The position numbers and the translations under genes were made by a program. From assembly GCA_039821605.1 (NCBI GenBank), contig JBCBNV010000004.1, positions 310,001 to 374,000 of the forward strand: a stretch of 64,000 nucleotides of DNA, given 5' to 3'. Positions 41,627 to 50,463 of the stretch are shown here, piece by piece. The stretch is from CALBPI01 sp039821605. Its GTDB lineage: Bacteria; Pseudomonadota; Gammaproteobacteria; Steroidobacterales; Woeseiaceae. Within the stretch, counting starts at the first letter, position 1. Each line of letters begins with the position of its first letter. The notes under the pieces were generated by a model. The model did not search any database, was not told where the DNA came from, and saw only the letters and a list, made by a program, of their open reading frames with translations.

Positions 41627-42365
41627 TGCGCGGGGCTGGCGCGCCAAGTTCGGTGTGCTGGGGCCGTCCACAAATACCATCGTGCAGCCAGACTTCGATG
41701 ACTTGCGCCCGGAAGGCGTCACGAACCACTACAGCCGTATCGTCATCGACAACGCGCAGGCAATTTCCGACGAGACCTTCATGTCGGGCACGCTCGAGAT
41801 TTCGGACAACACCGAAGAGGCCGTACGCGGTGTGCTCACCTGCTCCCCGGACTATCTGATCATGGGCATGTCGGCCGTGACGTTCTACGGTGGTGCCGAG
41901 GGCGGACGGCGCTGGCGCGAGAACATCGAAGCCGTTGCCGGCGTGTCGCTTTCCATCGGATCCGAGGCGCTCGCCGCCGCGCTCGAAGCCCTGGGCGGCA
42001 TTCGACGTGTGGCGCTTATCTCGCCCTATTTCCCCGTTGCGAACACCGAGGTGTGCCGGTTCCTGGCCGACTACGGCTTCAAAACGGTTCGTGATACCTG
42101 TTTGCGTTGTCGGAGCTGGACGGCGATCGCCGAGGTAGCCCCCGACCGCCTCGAAGCCGAGCTGGATACACTCGACGGCGACGACGTCGACGCGATCGTG
42201 CAAGTCGGCACCAACCTGTCGATGCTGGAGTTGGCGGCGCAGCAGGAGCGGCGGCGGGGCAAGCCCGTGGTCGCGATCAACGCCGCGACCTATTGGCACG
42301 CCCTGCGCGCGAATGGCATCACGGACGCGGTTTCCGGCTACGGCAACCTGCTCGAGCAGCACTGA
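41616..42365 (+). CDS. Asp/Glu racemase / arylmalonate decarboxylase / maleate isomerase-like protein
   Basis: The 249-residue protein has the fold pattern of the Asp/Glu racemase superfamily: GVLGPSTNTIVQPDFDDL, DYLIMGMSAVTFYGG, IGSEALAAALEALGGIRRVALISPYFP and AIVQVGTNLSML. In maleate isomerases and decarboxylases one or two catalytic cysteines stand in the motifs that here read MGMSAVTF and QVGTNLSM; both are replaced. The protein may use a different mechanism or have another role. It overlaps the FAD monooxygenase by 11 bases, so they are one operon. Confidence 0.78.
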   Translation: MSRDARGWRAKFGVLGPSTNTIVQPDFDDLRPEGVTNHYSRIVIDNAQAISDETFMSGTLEISDNTEEAVRGVLTCSPDYLIMGMSAVTFYGGAEGGRRWRENIEAVAGVSLSIGSEALAAALEALGGIRRVALISPYFPVANTEVCRFLADYGFKTVRDTCLRCRSWTAIAEVAPDRLEAELDTLDGDDVDAIVQVGTNLSMLELAAQQERRRGKPVVAINAATYWHALRANGITDAVSGYGNLLEQH

Positions 42366-42465
42366 CCGACGCGCCGGAAAAACTTCGACAAAGGGTCTAC
42401 AATGAAGGGTCCTGCAGCCGCGCTGCATCGGGCATCGCGGCTCGCACAACCCGGGGGATTCCCAC

Positions 42466-42819
42466 ATGAGCTATGTGGATGGATACGTCATTCCGGTGCC
42501 GACCGCCGACGCGGACGCCTACCGTTCATTTGCGGCCAGGTACGCGCCGTTGTTCAAACAGTACGGGGCGACGCGAGTCGTGGAGAGCTGGGGCGATGAT
42601 GTGCCCGCTGGCGAGGTCACTGACTTCTTCCGGGCCGTGGGCGCGAAGGACGGGGAGACTGTCGTGTTTTCGTGGATCGAGTGGCCCGACAAGAAAGCGC
42701 GTGACGATGGTATGGCGCGCGCAATGGAAGATCCGGCCTTCGCCGAGGATGGGGTTCAGATGCCCTTTGACGGCAAGCGCATGATCATGGGCGGCTTTTC
42801 GGTCATCGTCGACGATTAG
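42466..42819 (+). CDS. DUF1428 family protein
   Basis: The 117-residue protein has the ferredoxin-like pattern of DUF1428: MSYVDGYVIPVPTADADAYRSFAARYAPLFKQYGATRVVESWGDDVP and FSWIEWPDKKARDDGMARAM and the end MPFDGKRMIMGGFSVI. GGGGGA stands six bases before the ATG. It is the last gene of the run 39.0-42.8 kb, about 100 bases after the racemase-like gene. Function of the family is unknown. Confidence 0.88.
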   Translation: MSYVDGYVIPVPTADADAYRSFAARYAPLFKQYGATRVVESWGDDVPAGEVTDFFRAVGAKDGETVVFSWIEWPDKKARDDGMARAMEDPAFAEDGVQMPFDGKRMIMGGFSVIVDD

Positions 42820-42831
42820 CGTCGCCTGGTA

Positions 42832-43083
42832 TCAGACCGCCCCCGCCCAGAATCGAACCCCGAAACCGGCGATGGCGCCCGCGACGAGCCCACCAAGCCC
42901 AAAGATGGCGAGGCCCTCGGTACCGAAGTAGTACAGGCCCGCGCCTGCGCCGGCTGCGCCGCCAATCGCCGCGCCCCAAAGTGTCCAGACCAGCAGTGAT
43001 TTGGCGCCCGAAGCGAATTCCTTGCCGATATCGCGCGCGATGCCCTTGGCGCTCAGGTCTGGCAGATCCGGGTCTTCCTGCAT
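42832..43083 (-). CDS. Small membrane protein with glycine-zipper helices (83 aa)
   Basis: The protein has a soluble N-terminus and two hydrophobic helices (about 32-52 and 58-78) rich in glycine (GAAIGGAAGAGAGLYYFG, FGLGGLVAGAIAGFG). It is probably an inner-membrane or small pore-like protein. It is convergent with the DUF1428 gene, with 12 bases between. No family was recognised. Confidence 0.68.
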   Translation of the reverse strand: MQEDPDLPDLSAKGIARDIGKEFASGAKSLLVWTLWGAAIGGAAGAGAGLYYFGTEGLAIFGLGGLVAGAIAGFGVRFWAGAV

Positions 43084-43134
43084 GGTGCTACTCCGTTTTG
43101 GGGGTGTCGTGAAACCCTAGCAGACTGGTTTCAA

Positions 43135-44253
43135 TTAATCAGTGTGCCCGAGGAATTCGATGATTGCCGCGGCGACGTCCTCGTGCACACGCGCGCGGTC
43201 AATGGTGTCGGCGTCCTCGCAGGCGGGGACGTAACGTCGGCCGCGTTTCGTGCACGGCGACAGGAAGACATAATGGCCCGCGTCTTCGATGGTCTGCAGG
43301 CGCCCACTCGGCAGGTGTGACTCGATGTAGGCGGCGTTGGTGAGCGCCGGAGCGACGCGGTCGTCGTTGCCCACGATCAGCAGGAATTGCTCATCGAGTG
43401 CGCGCAGTGTTGCAGGAGCAAAAGCCTGCCCGATGGCAGGCGCGATGGCGACGACGTGGCTCACGCGTGGGTCGCTGTAGTCGGCACCGGCATTGCGAAA
43501 GTTCGCGGCCAGCGAAGGGTCCTCCTCGAGCATCTTCGCGAAGTCCTCGGCCGCCGTCGGATACTCGCCCTGCGGTTCGCAGGTGCCGTCGGCATCGGGC
43601 CCCGCGCAGAACGCTTGCAGGCGGTCGAGGTCGGTTTTTGCGCCGGCGAGTCCGAGCACCGTGTAACCACCCAAGGAAAAGCCGACGGCACTGACATCGC
43701 TCGTGTCGACGCGCGCGCCGAACGTCTCGTCGGCCGCCAGTCGATCGATGGCAACGCTCAGGTCAGTAATGCGTTCCCAGACGAGTCGGAATCCACGCGC
43801 GTCGTAAGCGGGCTCGGCCGCCGTGTTGCCGTGGTGATCGACGGCCACGGCGACGTAGCCCCGCGCCGCGAGTGCGCGGCCCAGCCACATCATCTGCAGG
43901 GCGGCACCGCCCGTGCCATGCGAGATCACGACGACGGGCAGGGGTCGGTCTGAGTCCGCGAGTGTTGCGTTGCGCGCCGCGTAACCCGCAATGAACACGG
44001 GACGCTTCTGCGGGATCAGAATCGCTTCTTGCTCGGCCGCGGCTGCCGGGTACCAAACGGTGGCCGTGACCGGACGCGGTGCGTCACCAGCCCAATTACG
44101 CCGCGTATCATCGGTCCAGTTGAAGCGCTGCATGCCCACTGCGGGGCCGTCGGGCACAGGCGGCAGCGGGTCGCCACCGCAGGCACCCAGGACCGCCGCC
44201 AAGAGCACACACAAGGCGCCTCGGCTAGAGCTCCGTGTCCGTTGCGTCGTCAT
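43135..44253 (-). CDS. Alpha/beta hydrolase lipoprotein (PAF-acetylhydrolase/dienelactone-hydrolase-like)
   Basis: The 372-residue protein has a lipoprotein signal (VLLAAVLGAC, Cys 25). It is an alpha/beta hydrolase with PLPVVVISHGTGGAALQMMWLGRALAARGYVAVAVDHHGN and the nucleophile elbow GFSLGGYTV. The acid and base motifs are VGNDDRVAP and DAGHYVFLSPC. The ATG overlaps the previous stop by 4 bases (ATGA), so it is co-translated with the beta-lactamase-fold hydrolase. Substrate unknown; the PAF-acetylhydrolase-like group often cleaves lipid esters. Confidence 0.88.
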   Translation of the reverse strand: MTTQRTRSSSRGALCVLLAAVLGACGGDPLPPVPDGPAVGMQRFNWTDDTRRNWAGDAPRPVTATVWYPAAAAEQEAILIPQKRPVFIAGYAARNATLADSDRPLPVVVISHGTGGAALQMMWLGRALAARGYVAVAVDHHGNTAAEPAYDARGFRLVWERITDLSVAIDRLAADETFGARVDTSDVSAVGFSLGGYTVLGLAGAKTDLDRLQAFCAGPDADGTCEPQGEYPTAAEDFAKMLEEDPSLAANFRNAGADYSDPRVSHVVAIAPAIGQAFAPATLRALDEQFLLIVGNDDRVAPALTNAAYIESHLPSGRLQTIEDAGHYVFLSPCTKRGRRYVPACEDADTIDRARVHEDVAAAIIEFLGHTD

Positions 44254-45587
44254 TGCGCGTTCTCCTCCAGCAGGTAACGGGCGACAGCCTCAAATGCCGG
44301 CAGCGACGTCGGGTCAATGGCTGCGTTCTTGGCCGAAGGGTAGGACGCGAATCGAACCAGCACCATCTCCGCGGTCGGGTCCACGTAGATCGTCTGCCCG
44401 TAAACGCCGCGCGCCGCGAACGCGCCGTGCCGGTTGTGGAACAGCCACCACATGCTCTTGTAGCTGCCACCCGCGAGCGTGGTGAATCCCCCTTTTTCGA
44501 AGGCCTGCTTGTTTCCGCCAGCGCGAATGTTGGCGACCACTTCGCGCGGGAACAGGCGCTCGCCGTTGATGACGCCTTCGCCCAGCATAAGCAAACCGAT
44601 TCGACCCAGGTCGCGCAGCCCGGCACTCAAACCGCCGCCCGCGAAGGGCGTGCCCAAACCATCCACGGTCATGTAGGCGTCTTGCTCGGCGCCCATGCGA
44701 CGCCAGATCCGATCCGACAGGAGCTCGGTCACGGACTTGCCCGTCACACGGGAAATGATCCAGCCCAGTGCATCAGAATTGATGGTCTTGTAATGGAAGC
44801 CGTCACCGTGCTCACCCTCGGGCTTTACGGTCTGCAGGTACTCGAAGTAGCCGTTGGGCCCCGAATAGCCGGCGGGCTTGGGCATCGGGCTGGCGGCCGC
44901 TGCGTAGATCCAGATATCCGCATTGGGGTCGGCGTAGTCCTCGCTGTAGGCGAGGCCCGTGGTCATGTCCATCACCTGGCGCACAGTGGCGTTGCCGAAC
45001 GCGCTGTCGGCAAGTTCGGGGATGATGTCGGCCACCAGCGCCGTGTCGTCGAGTTTGTCTTCCACAACGAGAATTTCGGCGAGCAGGCCAGTCATCGACT
45101 TGGTCATCGACATGGCGCCGTGTTTGCCGGCCTCGTCTAAGCAACCCGAGTAGCGTTCATACACAATCTTGCCGCGGTGCAGGATCAGCAGGCCGTCCGT
45201 GTAGTTGGCGGCCAGCGACTCGGCGAACGTCATGGTGCGCCGACTGTTCGTGGGCCGAAACCGCAAGCCATCGATGTTCGTTTCATCGAGCGCGTACTCG
45301 AGCGGGACAGGCGCACCCAGCCCGCGGCTGACTTGCTCCGTGGGCAAAAGCTCACGCAAATGGCAGACCGTCCAGCGCAGCTTCGGAAAACTGAAGTAAT
45401 TCGAGTCGGGTTGCTCGACACGCCTGTCGGGCGGCGGCGGAAACCCTTCCATCCAACGCATGTTGCGGGGGTCGGACGCCTCGGCCGTCAAGGGGGCAAG
45501 TTGCGCCTGCACGCGTTGGGGCGCGACCGCGACAGAGGCGAGAACGCAAACAATCAGGAGTGGGCGAGGCAAGCGAGCAGTCGTCAC
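44250..45587 (-). CDS. Serine hydrolase of the class C beta-lactamase/esterase family
   Basis: The protein is about 445 residues. GTG 45587 follows GGAG with a 6-base spacer and is followed by a Sec signal peptide (ends VQAQ). The catalytic Ser-x-x-Lys is in GAMSMTKSMTG, the second motif is the Tyr/Asn region HYKTINSDALGWI, and the tail motif is VYGQTIYVDPTAEMVLVRFAS. Such proteins are esterases or peptidases rather than antibiotic-resistance enzymes in most cases. The stop overlaps the next gene start (ATGA). Confidence 0.9.
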   Translation of the reverse strand: MTTARLPRPLLIVCVLASVAVAPQRVQAQLAPLTAEASDPRNMRWMEGFPPPPDRRVEQPDSNYFSFPKLRWTVCHLRELLPTEQVSRGLGAPVPLEYALDETNIDGLRFRPTNSRRTMTFAESLAANYTDGLLILHRGKIVYERYSGCLDEAGKHGAMSMTKSMTGLLAEILVVEDKLDDTALVADIIPELADSAFGNATVRQVMDMTTGLAYSEDYADPNADIWIYAAAASPMPKPAGYSGPNGYFEYLQTVKPEGEHGDGFHYKTINSDALGWIISRVTGKSVTELLSDRIWRRMGAEQDAYMTVDGLGTPFAGGGLSAGLRDLGRIGLLMLGEGVINGERLFPREVVANIRAGGNKQAFEKGGFTTLAGGSYKSMWWLFHNRHGAFAARGVYGQTIYVDPTAEMVLVRFASYPSAKNAAIDPTSLPAFEAVARYLLEENAQ

Positions 45588-45613
45588 ATCAGTCTCCGGG
45601 TTGTCGGTCGGTG

Positions 45614-46066
45614 TCAGACCATTTTTAGGATCAGGTCCCACTCTTTCTTGGCGACGGGCATGATCGAGAGCCGATTGCCTTTTTGCACCAGGCGCATGTC
45701 GGCGAGCTTCGGGTTGGCCTTGAGTTCGGCCAGCGTCACGATGCGCGCGAACTTCGAGTCAAACGCGACGTCGACGAGTTGCCAGCGCGGATTGTCCTTG
45801 CTGCTCTTGGGGTCGAAGTACTTCGACTTCTTGTCGAACTGTGTTGGATCATCGTAGGGCTTGCTGGCGATGGTCATGGTGCCGGCGATGCCCACGGTGT
45901 CGGCATTCGAGTGGTAGAAGAACGCCTTGTCGCCCACCTTCATATCGTCGCGCATGAAGTTGCGGGCCTGGTAGTTGCGGATGCCGTCCCAGGGTTCGCG
46001 GCCATCGCGCTCGAGGTCATCGATGCTGTAGACATCGGGCTCGGATTTCATCAACCAGTAGGCCAT
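45614..46066 (-). CDS. EVE domain protein
   Basis: The 150-residue protein starts MAYWLMKSEPDVYSIDDLERDGREPWDGIRNYQARNFMRDDMKVGDKAFFYHSN, the full EVE signature, and runs on through VGIAGTMTIASKPYDDPTQFD to LMPV-like RLSIMPVAKKEWDLILKM. EVE proteins bind modified bases in DNA or RNA. The start was moved to the internal ATG that begins the EVE domain. It is 26 bases downstream of nothing on its strand and ends 26 bases before the serine hydrolase start. Confidence 0.93.
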   Translation of the reverse strand: MAYWLMKSEPDVYSIDDLERDGREPWDGIRNYQARNFMRDDMKVGDKAFFYHSNADTVGIAGTMTIASKPYDDPTQFDKKSKYFDPKSSKDNPRWQLVDVAFDSKFARIVTLAELKANPKLADMRLVQKGNRLSIMPVAKKEWDLILKMV

Positions 46067-46130
46067 GGCGTGTGTGCCCTGCAGCAAGGGGAGCGCGCAC
46101 ACTAGCACAGCGTGCTGACGCCGCGCAGGC

Positions 46131-47063
46131 CTAGCTAAGGAGGAGCTCGATGCCCAGCACGAGAGGCGTGCCGATGGCCGCGATGACGTTGGCCACCATG
46201 TAAGGCAGCAGGTTCGCGACGTCATCGCCGTGTCGAACCAGGCCGCGCCAGGCGACGATGCCGGCGGTCATGGGCACCACGGCGACCAGCGCAAGAACCG
46301 GTAAGAGATTCACCAGGACGGCGAACACGAGCGTGGTCATAGCCAGTGTCAGCAAGACACCGTAGGTGATGGCACTGGCGCCAATGCCGTAGGCGATGAC
46401 GAAAGTCTCCCGGCCCACACTGCGGTCGGCATCGTAGTCGGGAACCTGGTTCATAAGCTGCAGGTTGGTCACGAGCATGAACGGGATGAGTACCGTTACA
46501 AACGCCGTCGCCGTAAACCGGCCCGCCAGGACGTAGCTGGCGCTGAGCACCATGAGGACGCAAATGCCCAGACCGGGCGCGAATAGCCCGATCAGCGGAC
46601 GCCCGGTTAGCCACTGCGTGTAAGTCAGCATGAGCACAAGGCCGGCGACGGCGAGCGGCAGCAGCGCCATGCCGTACGTGCTGACGAAGTACACACCGAA
46701 TGCCGCGGCGACGGCGAGCATGACGATGGCGATGGCCAGGATGGCGCGTTCCGCATCGGGTTCGTCGATGAGCGCGCCGCTGCCGCCACTGAACGGCGTG
46801 CGCTCCGTACGCGTGTCGAGCCCGCTTCTGAAGTCGAAGTACTCGTTGAAGGCATTGACGCTGGCGTGGGCTGCCAGCGAACCCGCAAGCACGGCGAGCA
46901 AGGGTGTCACGCCGATCGTCGCGCCGTCGTGGTGGGCGATGCCGGCGGCCAGCGCCACGCACGCGGGCGTGAGCAGCAGAAATGCGGGCCGAAGGCTGCG
47001 CAGCATGGCGCCTCCCGCGGCTCGCACGGGTAGCGAACGCCTCGCATTGCTTACCCTGCTCAT
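46131..47063 (-). CDS. UbiA-family prenyltransferase (MenA-like)
   Basis: The 310-residue protein has about nine membrane helices. The first Asp-rich motif is NEYFDFRSGLDTRT (NxxxDxxxD) and the second is NQVPDYDADRSVGRETF (DxxxD). This is the UbiA pattern; the order and the following RTPFSGGSGAL resemble the MenA (1,4-dihydroxy-2-naphthoate polyprenyltransferase) group. It would attach a polyprenyl chain to an aromatic ring or similar. ATG 47063 has GGGGATCGGGG right upstream. The gene is 65 bases upstream of the EVE gene on the same strand. Confidence 0.85.
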   Translation of the reverse strand: MSRVSNARRSLPVRAAGGAMLRSLRPAFLLLTPACVALAAGIAHHDGATIGVTPLLAVLAGSLAAHASVNAFNEYFDFRSGLDTRTERTPFSGGSGALIDEPDAERAILAIAIVMLAVAAAFGVYFVSTYGMALLPLAVAGLVLMLTYTQWLTGRPLIGLFAPGLGICVLMVLSASYVLAGRFTATAFVTVLIPFMLVTNLQLMNQVPDYDADRSVGRETFVIAYGIGASAITYGVLLTLAMTTLVFAVLVNLLPVLALVAVVPMTAGIVAWRGLVRHGDDVANLLPYMVANVIAAIGTPLVLGIELLLS

Positions 47064-47245
47064 CCCCGATCCCCATCGTGGCTGAATGATGTGCGCGTTC
47101 CTGGCGCGCCCCACCATACTACGATGGTGCGGGTCACACTCGCATCTGTGATTGCCGAGGTGGCAGGGCGTTGCGCGCGGCTTTACCGGACCATTCGGTG
47201 CGGCCGGCAACAGGGTTCGCGAGAATGGTTGTGCCCGCGCGCTGC

Positions 47246-47914
47246 CTATTCCTCGCCGACCGTCAACACGTATTCGACAGCCTGGATGATGCCGTCGTTG
47301 GGACGACCATCGCGCGTGTCTTGGGCGCCAAACTGCAGGATGTGCTTGCCGGGCTGCAAGGGCGCAAGCATGGCCCAGAGACCACTCGTCGCCGCCGGGT
47401 ATTGAGGGGGCGCATTCGCGGACTCCGGCATCCGCGCTGTGAGGTCAAAGCAGTCGGGCGACGACAGCAGCATGACCGCGTCGCGCAGATTGTGGCTATT
47501 GAGGCGCAACCAGACGTTGATGATCTCGGTGTTGCGCATGGTGACACCCTCTTGCACCTGTTCGCAGGTGACGTCCTGCTGGTCGCCTGGTGCCTGTACG
47601 AGGTTGACCAATGGAAAGAACAAGTGCCGGTCGGCGGGCACGGTGCAATAGCGGATGACCTGATCGACGCCAAAACCGCCTGTCAGATACCACACGGGCC
47701 CTGATTGATTGACGGCGCAGTGCTCGCCCGTGCGGTCGCGCACGGGACTCAGACGTTGGTCCATCGAGAACGCCCACTGCCACCAGCGGACGGTCCAGCT
47801 GGGCATGTCGACATCGGTCACAGTGTCATCGGCGGCCAGCGCCCGGGGTGCATTGGCATTTGCCGCTGATCCGGCCGCCACCATGACGGCCAGCAGTGTC
47901 GCCAGAGTTCTCAT
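47246..47914 (-). CDS. Hypothetical secreted protein (222 aa)
   Basis: The protein has a Sec signal (cleaved near ANANA) and a beta-rich domain with a tryptophan-rich opening (MPSWTVRWWQWAFSM). Two likely disulfide cysteines follow (HCAVNQSGPVWYLTGGFG and IRYCTVPADRH), and two more in VTCEQV and PDCFDL. The end (GLWAMLAPLQPGKHILQFGAQDTRDG) looks like a sandwich fold. No family was recognised. A terminator-like palindrome shared with the phoX end lies 53 bases upstream. Confidence 0.65.
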   Translation of the reverse strand: MRTLATLLAVMVAAGSAANANAPRALAADDTVTDVDMPSWTVRWWQWAFSMDQRLSPVRDRTGEHCAVNQSGPVWYLTGGFGVDQVIRYCTVPADRHLFFPLVNLVQAPGDQQDVTCEQVQEGVTMRNTEIINVWLRLNSHNLRDAVMLLSSPDCFDLTARMPESANAPPQYPAATSGLWAMLAPLQPGKHILQFGAQDTRDGRPNDGIIQAVEYVLTVGEE

Positions 47915-47966
47915 GCGCTCATCGTAGCGGATCGCGCCGGCTGGCGCGTGCGCACGGGCCAAAGAA

Positions 47967-47990
47967 AAAGGGCCCCGGTTGGGGCCCTTT
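47967..47990. terminator. GGGCCCC terminator-like palindrome at end of phoX
   Basis: AAAGGGCCCC-GGTT-GGGGCCCTTT is a perfect 10-bp-arm palindrome. It is 24 bases downstream of the phoX stop in phoX transcription direction. The same stem is found after the amidohydrolase gene (51876..51905). Confidence 0.75.
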
Positions 47991-48013
47991 CTCGTTCTCG
48001 CGTTGTCGCCCGC

Positions 48014-50074
48014 TTACGAGCCGACCACACCGCCGCCCTTGTGACGGATGACGAGCGTGCAGTCACGCGGAATCGTCACGCCATCGAACGGCGCCGGGAA
48101 GTTCGTCGAGGTCGGCGAACCGTTACCCGGGTGTTGCGTGTTGGTGAACAGCGTCTTGTAGTTGGGCGTCGGTGCGGCGCCCGTGATCTCGTCGCTGGAC
48201 ACACCCATGAGCAGGCGCTTGTACTCACCCGTTTCGGTGTCGATGACAACCATCTGGTCCTGCAGACCTGAGGGCTGTCCGCCGTCCGTGCCGATGAACA
48301 GGCGACCAAACGGGTCGGCCCAGGCGGCGTCAGGGTCCGTGAACACGTTCTCGCCACCATCGGCGGGCGCCGTGTACTCGGCGTAGGACACGTCGTCGGC
48401 GTCGGCGCCCGGATCTTCGGGACGCGTATTGCGCGAGATAAGGAACATGTTCCACTCAAACGTCGTCGCACTCGTGTCGGTCGTCTTGATGATGTAACCG
48501 TCGGAGTTTTCGAAGATCGGGTTCACGTCCGAGATCTCGCCCTGGCCGTCGTCCTTGCGGTCGTTGTTGGTCAGCGTCCAGTAGACTTCGCCGTCCTTGC
48601 CAATGGTCGACCACTCGGGGCGGTCCATCTTCGTTGCGCCCACGATGTCGGCGGCAACACGCGCGTAGACGAGCACTTTGTCCTGGGTGTCGAGGCCAGC
48701 CGCGGCGATTTCGGGGTTCGAAGCCGTCAGCTCAACCCACTCACCGGTGCCTTCGCCTTCCGGCCCGGCACCGAACTTGGCGACGTAGAGCTTGCCGTCG
48801 TCGAGCGGGCTCAGGCCCGCGGCGATGACGTCGCGCCAGGGCAGGTTGGACTCGTACTTGTAGCAGTAGTCGCCACGCTGGTCGTCGCCCATGAAGACGG
48901 CGACGCGGCCGTCGGCGAGTTCCGTGAACGCGCAGGCTTCGTGCTTGAAGCGGCCCAGTGCCGTGCGCTTGACGGGCTTCTTCGAACCATCGAACGGGTC
49001 GATCTCGACACACCAGCCGAAGCGGTTCGACTCGTTGGCGTACTCGGGGTTGGCGATGTCGAAGCGCTCGTCAAACAGGTGCCAGCCGTAGCCGAAACCG
49101 TTCTCGCTGAAGCCGTAACGGGCGTAGGCGGCTTCCTGGAGGCCGTTGAAGCCCGTCGTGTCACCTGTAGTCGAGCCGAAGTAGCCGTTGAAGTTCTCTT
49201 CGCAGGTCAGGTAGGTGCCCCACAGCGTGGCGCCTGAACCACAGTTGTTGACCGTACCGGCGGGAACGTTGCCAGCGGTGTTGTCCAGCAGCGGGCTGCC
49301 CGCCACGGGACCCGAGACTTCAACTTCCGTGTTGACCGTAATGCGACGGCTGTTGGGGTTGGAGACTACGTTCCATTCACCGGGACCAAAACGGCCCGAT
49401 TCGGCTACAGCAACGACCGATACGCCGTGCGCCGCCTGTGACAGGCGGACGTCTTTGAGCGTCTCGGGGAACGACTTGCCGAGAACGTGCGAGTTGCGGC
49501 CGAACTCGTGGTTGATGCAGATCATGCCTTCGCGGCTGTTGAGGATGCGGCTGCGCAGGCTGCCCGGCAGCTCCAGACCTTTGCGCTGCTCGAGCATGAG
49601 AATGCTAGGCAGGTTCATCGGGTAGAACCACATGCCGTCGTGGCCGATACCGATCATCTCTTCCTGCTCGGCGGCCGTGGGGCGCGAGTTCGGGTCGCCC
49701 GTGTACTCGGCGATGTTGGAGTTCGGGTCGATGGGCGTGCCCCAGGGGATCAGTACCTGGTACTCGTAGTCGGGCGAAATCGTAACCGTGCGGCCCTGTT
49801 CGGCCGTTGCGGCTTCGATCGAGAGCGGCGTGAAGCCAATCAGTGCTTCGGGTTCAGCGCTCGGTGCGCGGCGGAAATTGTCGCGGCCGCGTGCGTAGCC
49901 GGCTGCGGGCGCAAGAAAGGTCGCGCCGGCCGCTGCGAGCGAACCCTTGACGACGCTGCGGCGTGACAGCTGCTTCTTGACGACTTCCTGGAAGGTGATA
50001 TTGCTGGTCGGGTTGGTCGACAAGTCCTCGGACGAGTCGTCCTGCAGGTCGACCGGAATGTTTCCGTCTGGCAT
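48014..50074 (-). CDS. PhoX-type alkaline phosphatase family protein (DUF839), Tat-exported
   Basis: The 686-residue protein has a Tat signal peptide: LSRRSVVKGSLAAAGATFLAP at about 38-58, the twin-arginine motif SRRSVVK. The PhoX (DUF839) domain follows with NREGMICINHEFGRNSH, the NNCGSGATLWGTYLTCEENFNGYFG block, and RTALGRFKHEACAF and RVAVFMGDDQRGDYCYKYES (Ca/Fe-binding residues of PhoX lie in these parts). It should release phosphate from organic esters outside the inner membrane. It diverges from a Tat amidohydrolase over a Pho-box-like repeat array. Confidence 0.88.
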   Translation of the reverse strand: MPDGNIPVDLQDDSSEDLSTNPTSNITFQEVVKKQLSRRSVVKGSLAAAGATFLAPAAGYARGRDNFRRAPSAEPEALIGFTPLSIEAATAEQGRTVTISPDYEYQVLIPWGTPIDPNSNIAEYTGDPNSRPTAAEQEEMIGIGHDGMWFYPMNLPSILMLEQRKGLELPGSLRSRILNSREGMICINHEFGRNSHVLGKSFPETLKDVRLSQAAHGVSVVAVAESGRFGPGEWNVVSNPNSRRITVNTEVEVSGPVAGSPLLDNTAGNVPAGTVNNCGSGATLWGTYLTCEENFNGYFGSTTGDTTGFNGLQEAAYARYGFSENGFGYGWHLFDERFDIANPEYANESNRFGWCVEIDPFDGSKKPVKRTALGRFKHEACAFTELADGRVAVFMGDDQRGDYCYKYESNLPWRDVIAAGLSPLDDGKLYVAKFGAGPEGEGTGEWVELTASNPEIAAAGLDTQDKVLVYARVAADIVGATKMDRPEWSTIGKDGEVYWTLTNNDRKDDGQGEISDVNPIFENSDGYIIKTTDTSATTFEWNMFLISRNTRPEDPGADADDVSYAEYTAPADGGENVFTDPDAAWADPFGRLFIGTDGGQPSGLQDQMVVIDTETGEYKRLLMGVSSDEITGAAPTPNYKTLFTNTQHPGNGSPTSTNFPAPFDGVTIPRDCTLVIRHKGGGVVGS

Positions 50075-50463
50075 TGGTTAAGGCTCCCCTGATTCTAAAC
50101 TCACTAGTGATTTCCCATTTCCCCAGGGCGAACGAATCCGCGGGCTGCGAAGACGATTTTTCGCTGCCCGTGCACGGAACGGTCGTTGAGGTTTCCCACG
50201 CGCCTGTGCGCGAGACCCAAACGATAGGTGGCTTATGTGAACCCGGCGTGACCCAAACGTGACGAGGGGGTTACTGCTTTGTGACAGACGCCCCAGAAGC
50301 GCTTGATTTCAGCCAAAATGCGGACAGCAGCTTGACACCGGCGCCACCAAGAACGGGTTTGGTCGATGTTTGTTTGCAGCATGTTGGTGCACGCGAAGGT
50401 GACAGGTCTGGCGCGGCGGTTCACACTGGCTCTAAGACGGAGTGAAATGCGAAGGGGGACCGC
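50075..50463. promoter_or_regulatory. Divergent promoter region of phoX and amidohydrolase
   Basis: The 389-base region has four 11-bp-spaced GTGAC-type repeats (50248..50291), described separately. The rest is without repeats or open frames that could be genes. The phoX gene starts 174 bases on one side of the array and the amidohydrolase 173 bases on the other side. Confidence 0.65.
50248..50291. promoter_or_regulatory. Pho-box-like array: four GTGAC repeats every 11 bp
   Basis: GTGAC starts at 50248, 50259 and 50281, and GTTAC at 50270, an exact 11-base period over four units. Read on the minus strand (towards phoX) the first unit is CTGTCACAAAG, close to the Pho box half-site CTGTCAT. 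PhoB binds direct repeats of this spacing. The position, 174 bases upstream of a phosphatase gene, fits. Confidence 0.6.

Noticed and set aside
44235..45140. Plus-strand frame of 301 codons opposite the serine hydrolase
   Set aside because: The serine hydrolase has its SxxK motif on the minus strand, and this frame shows no domain.
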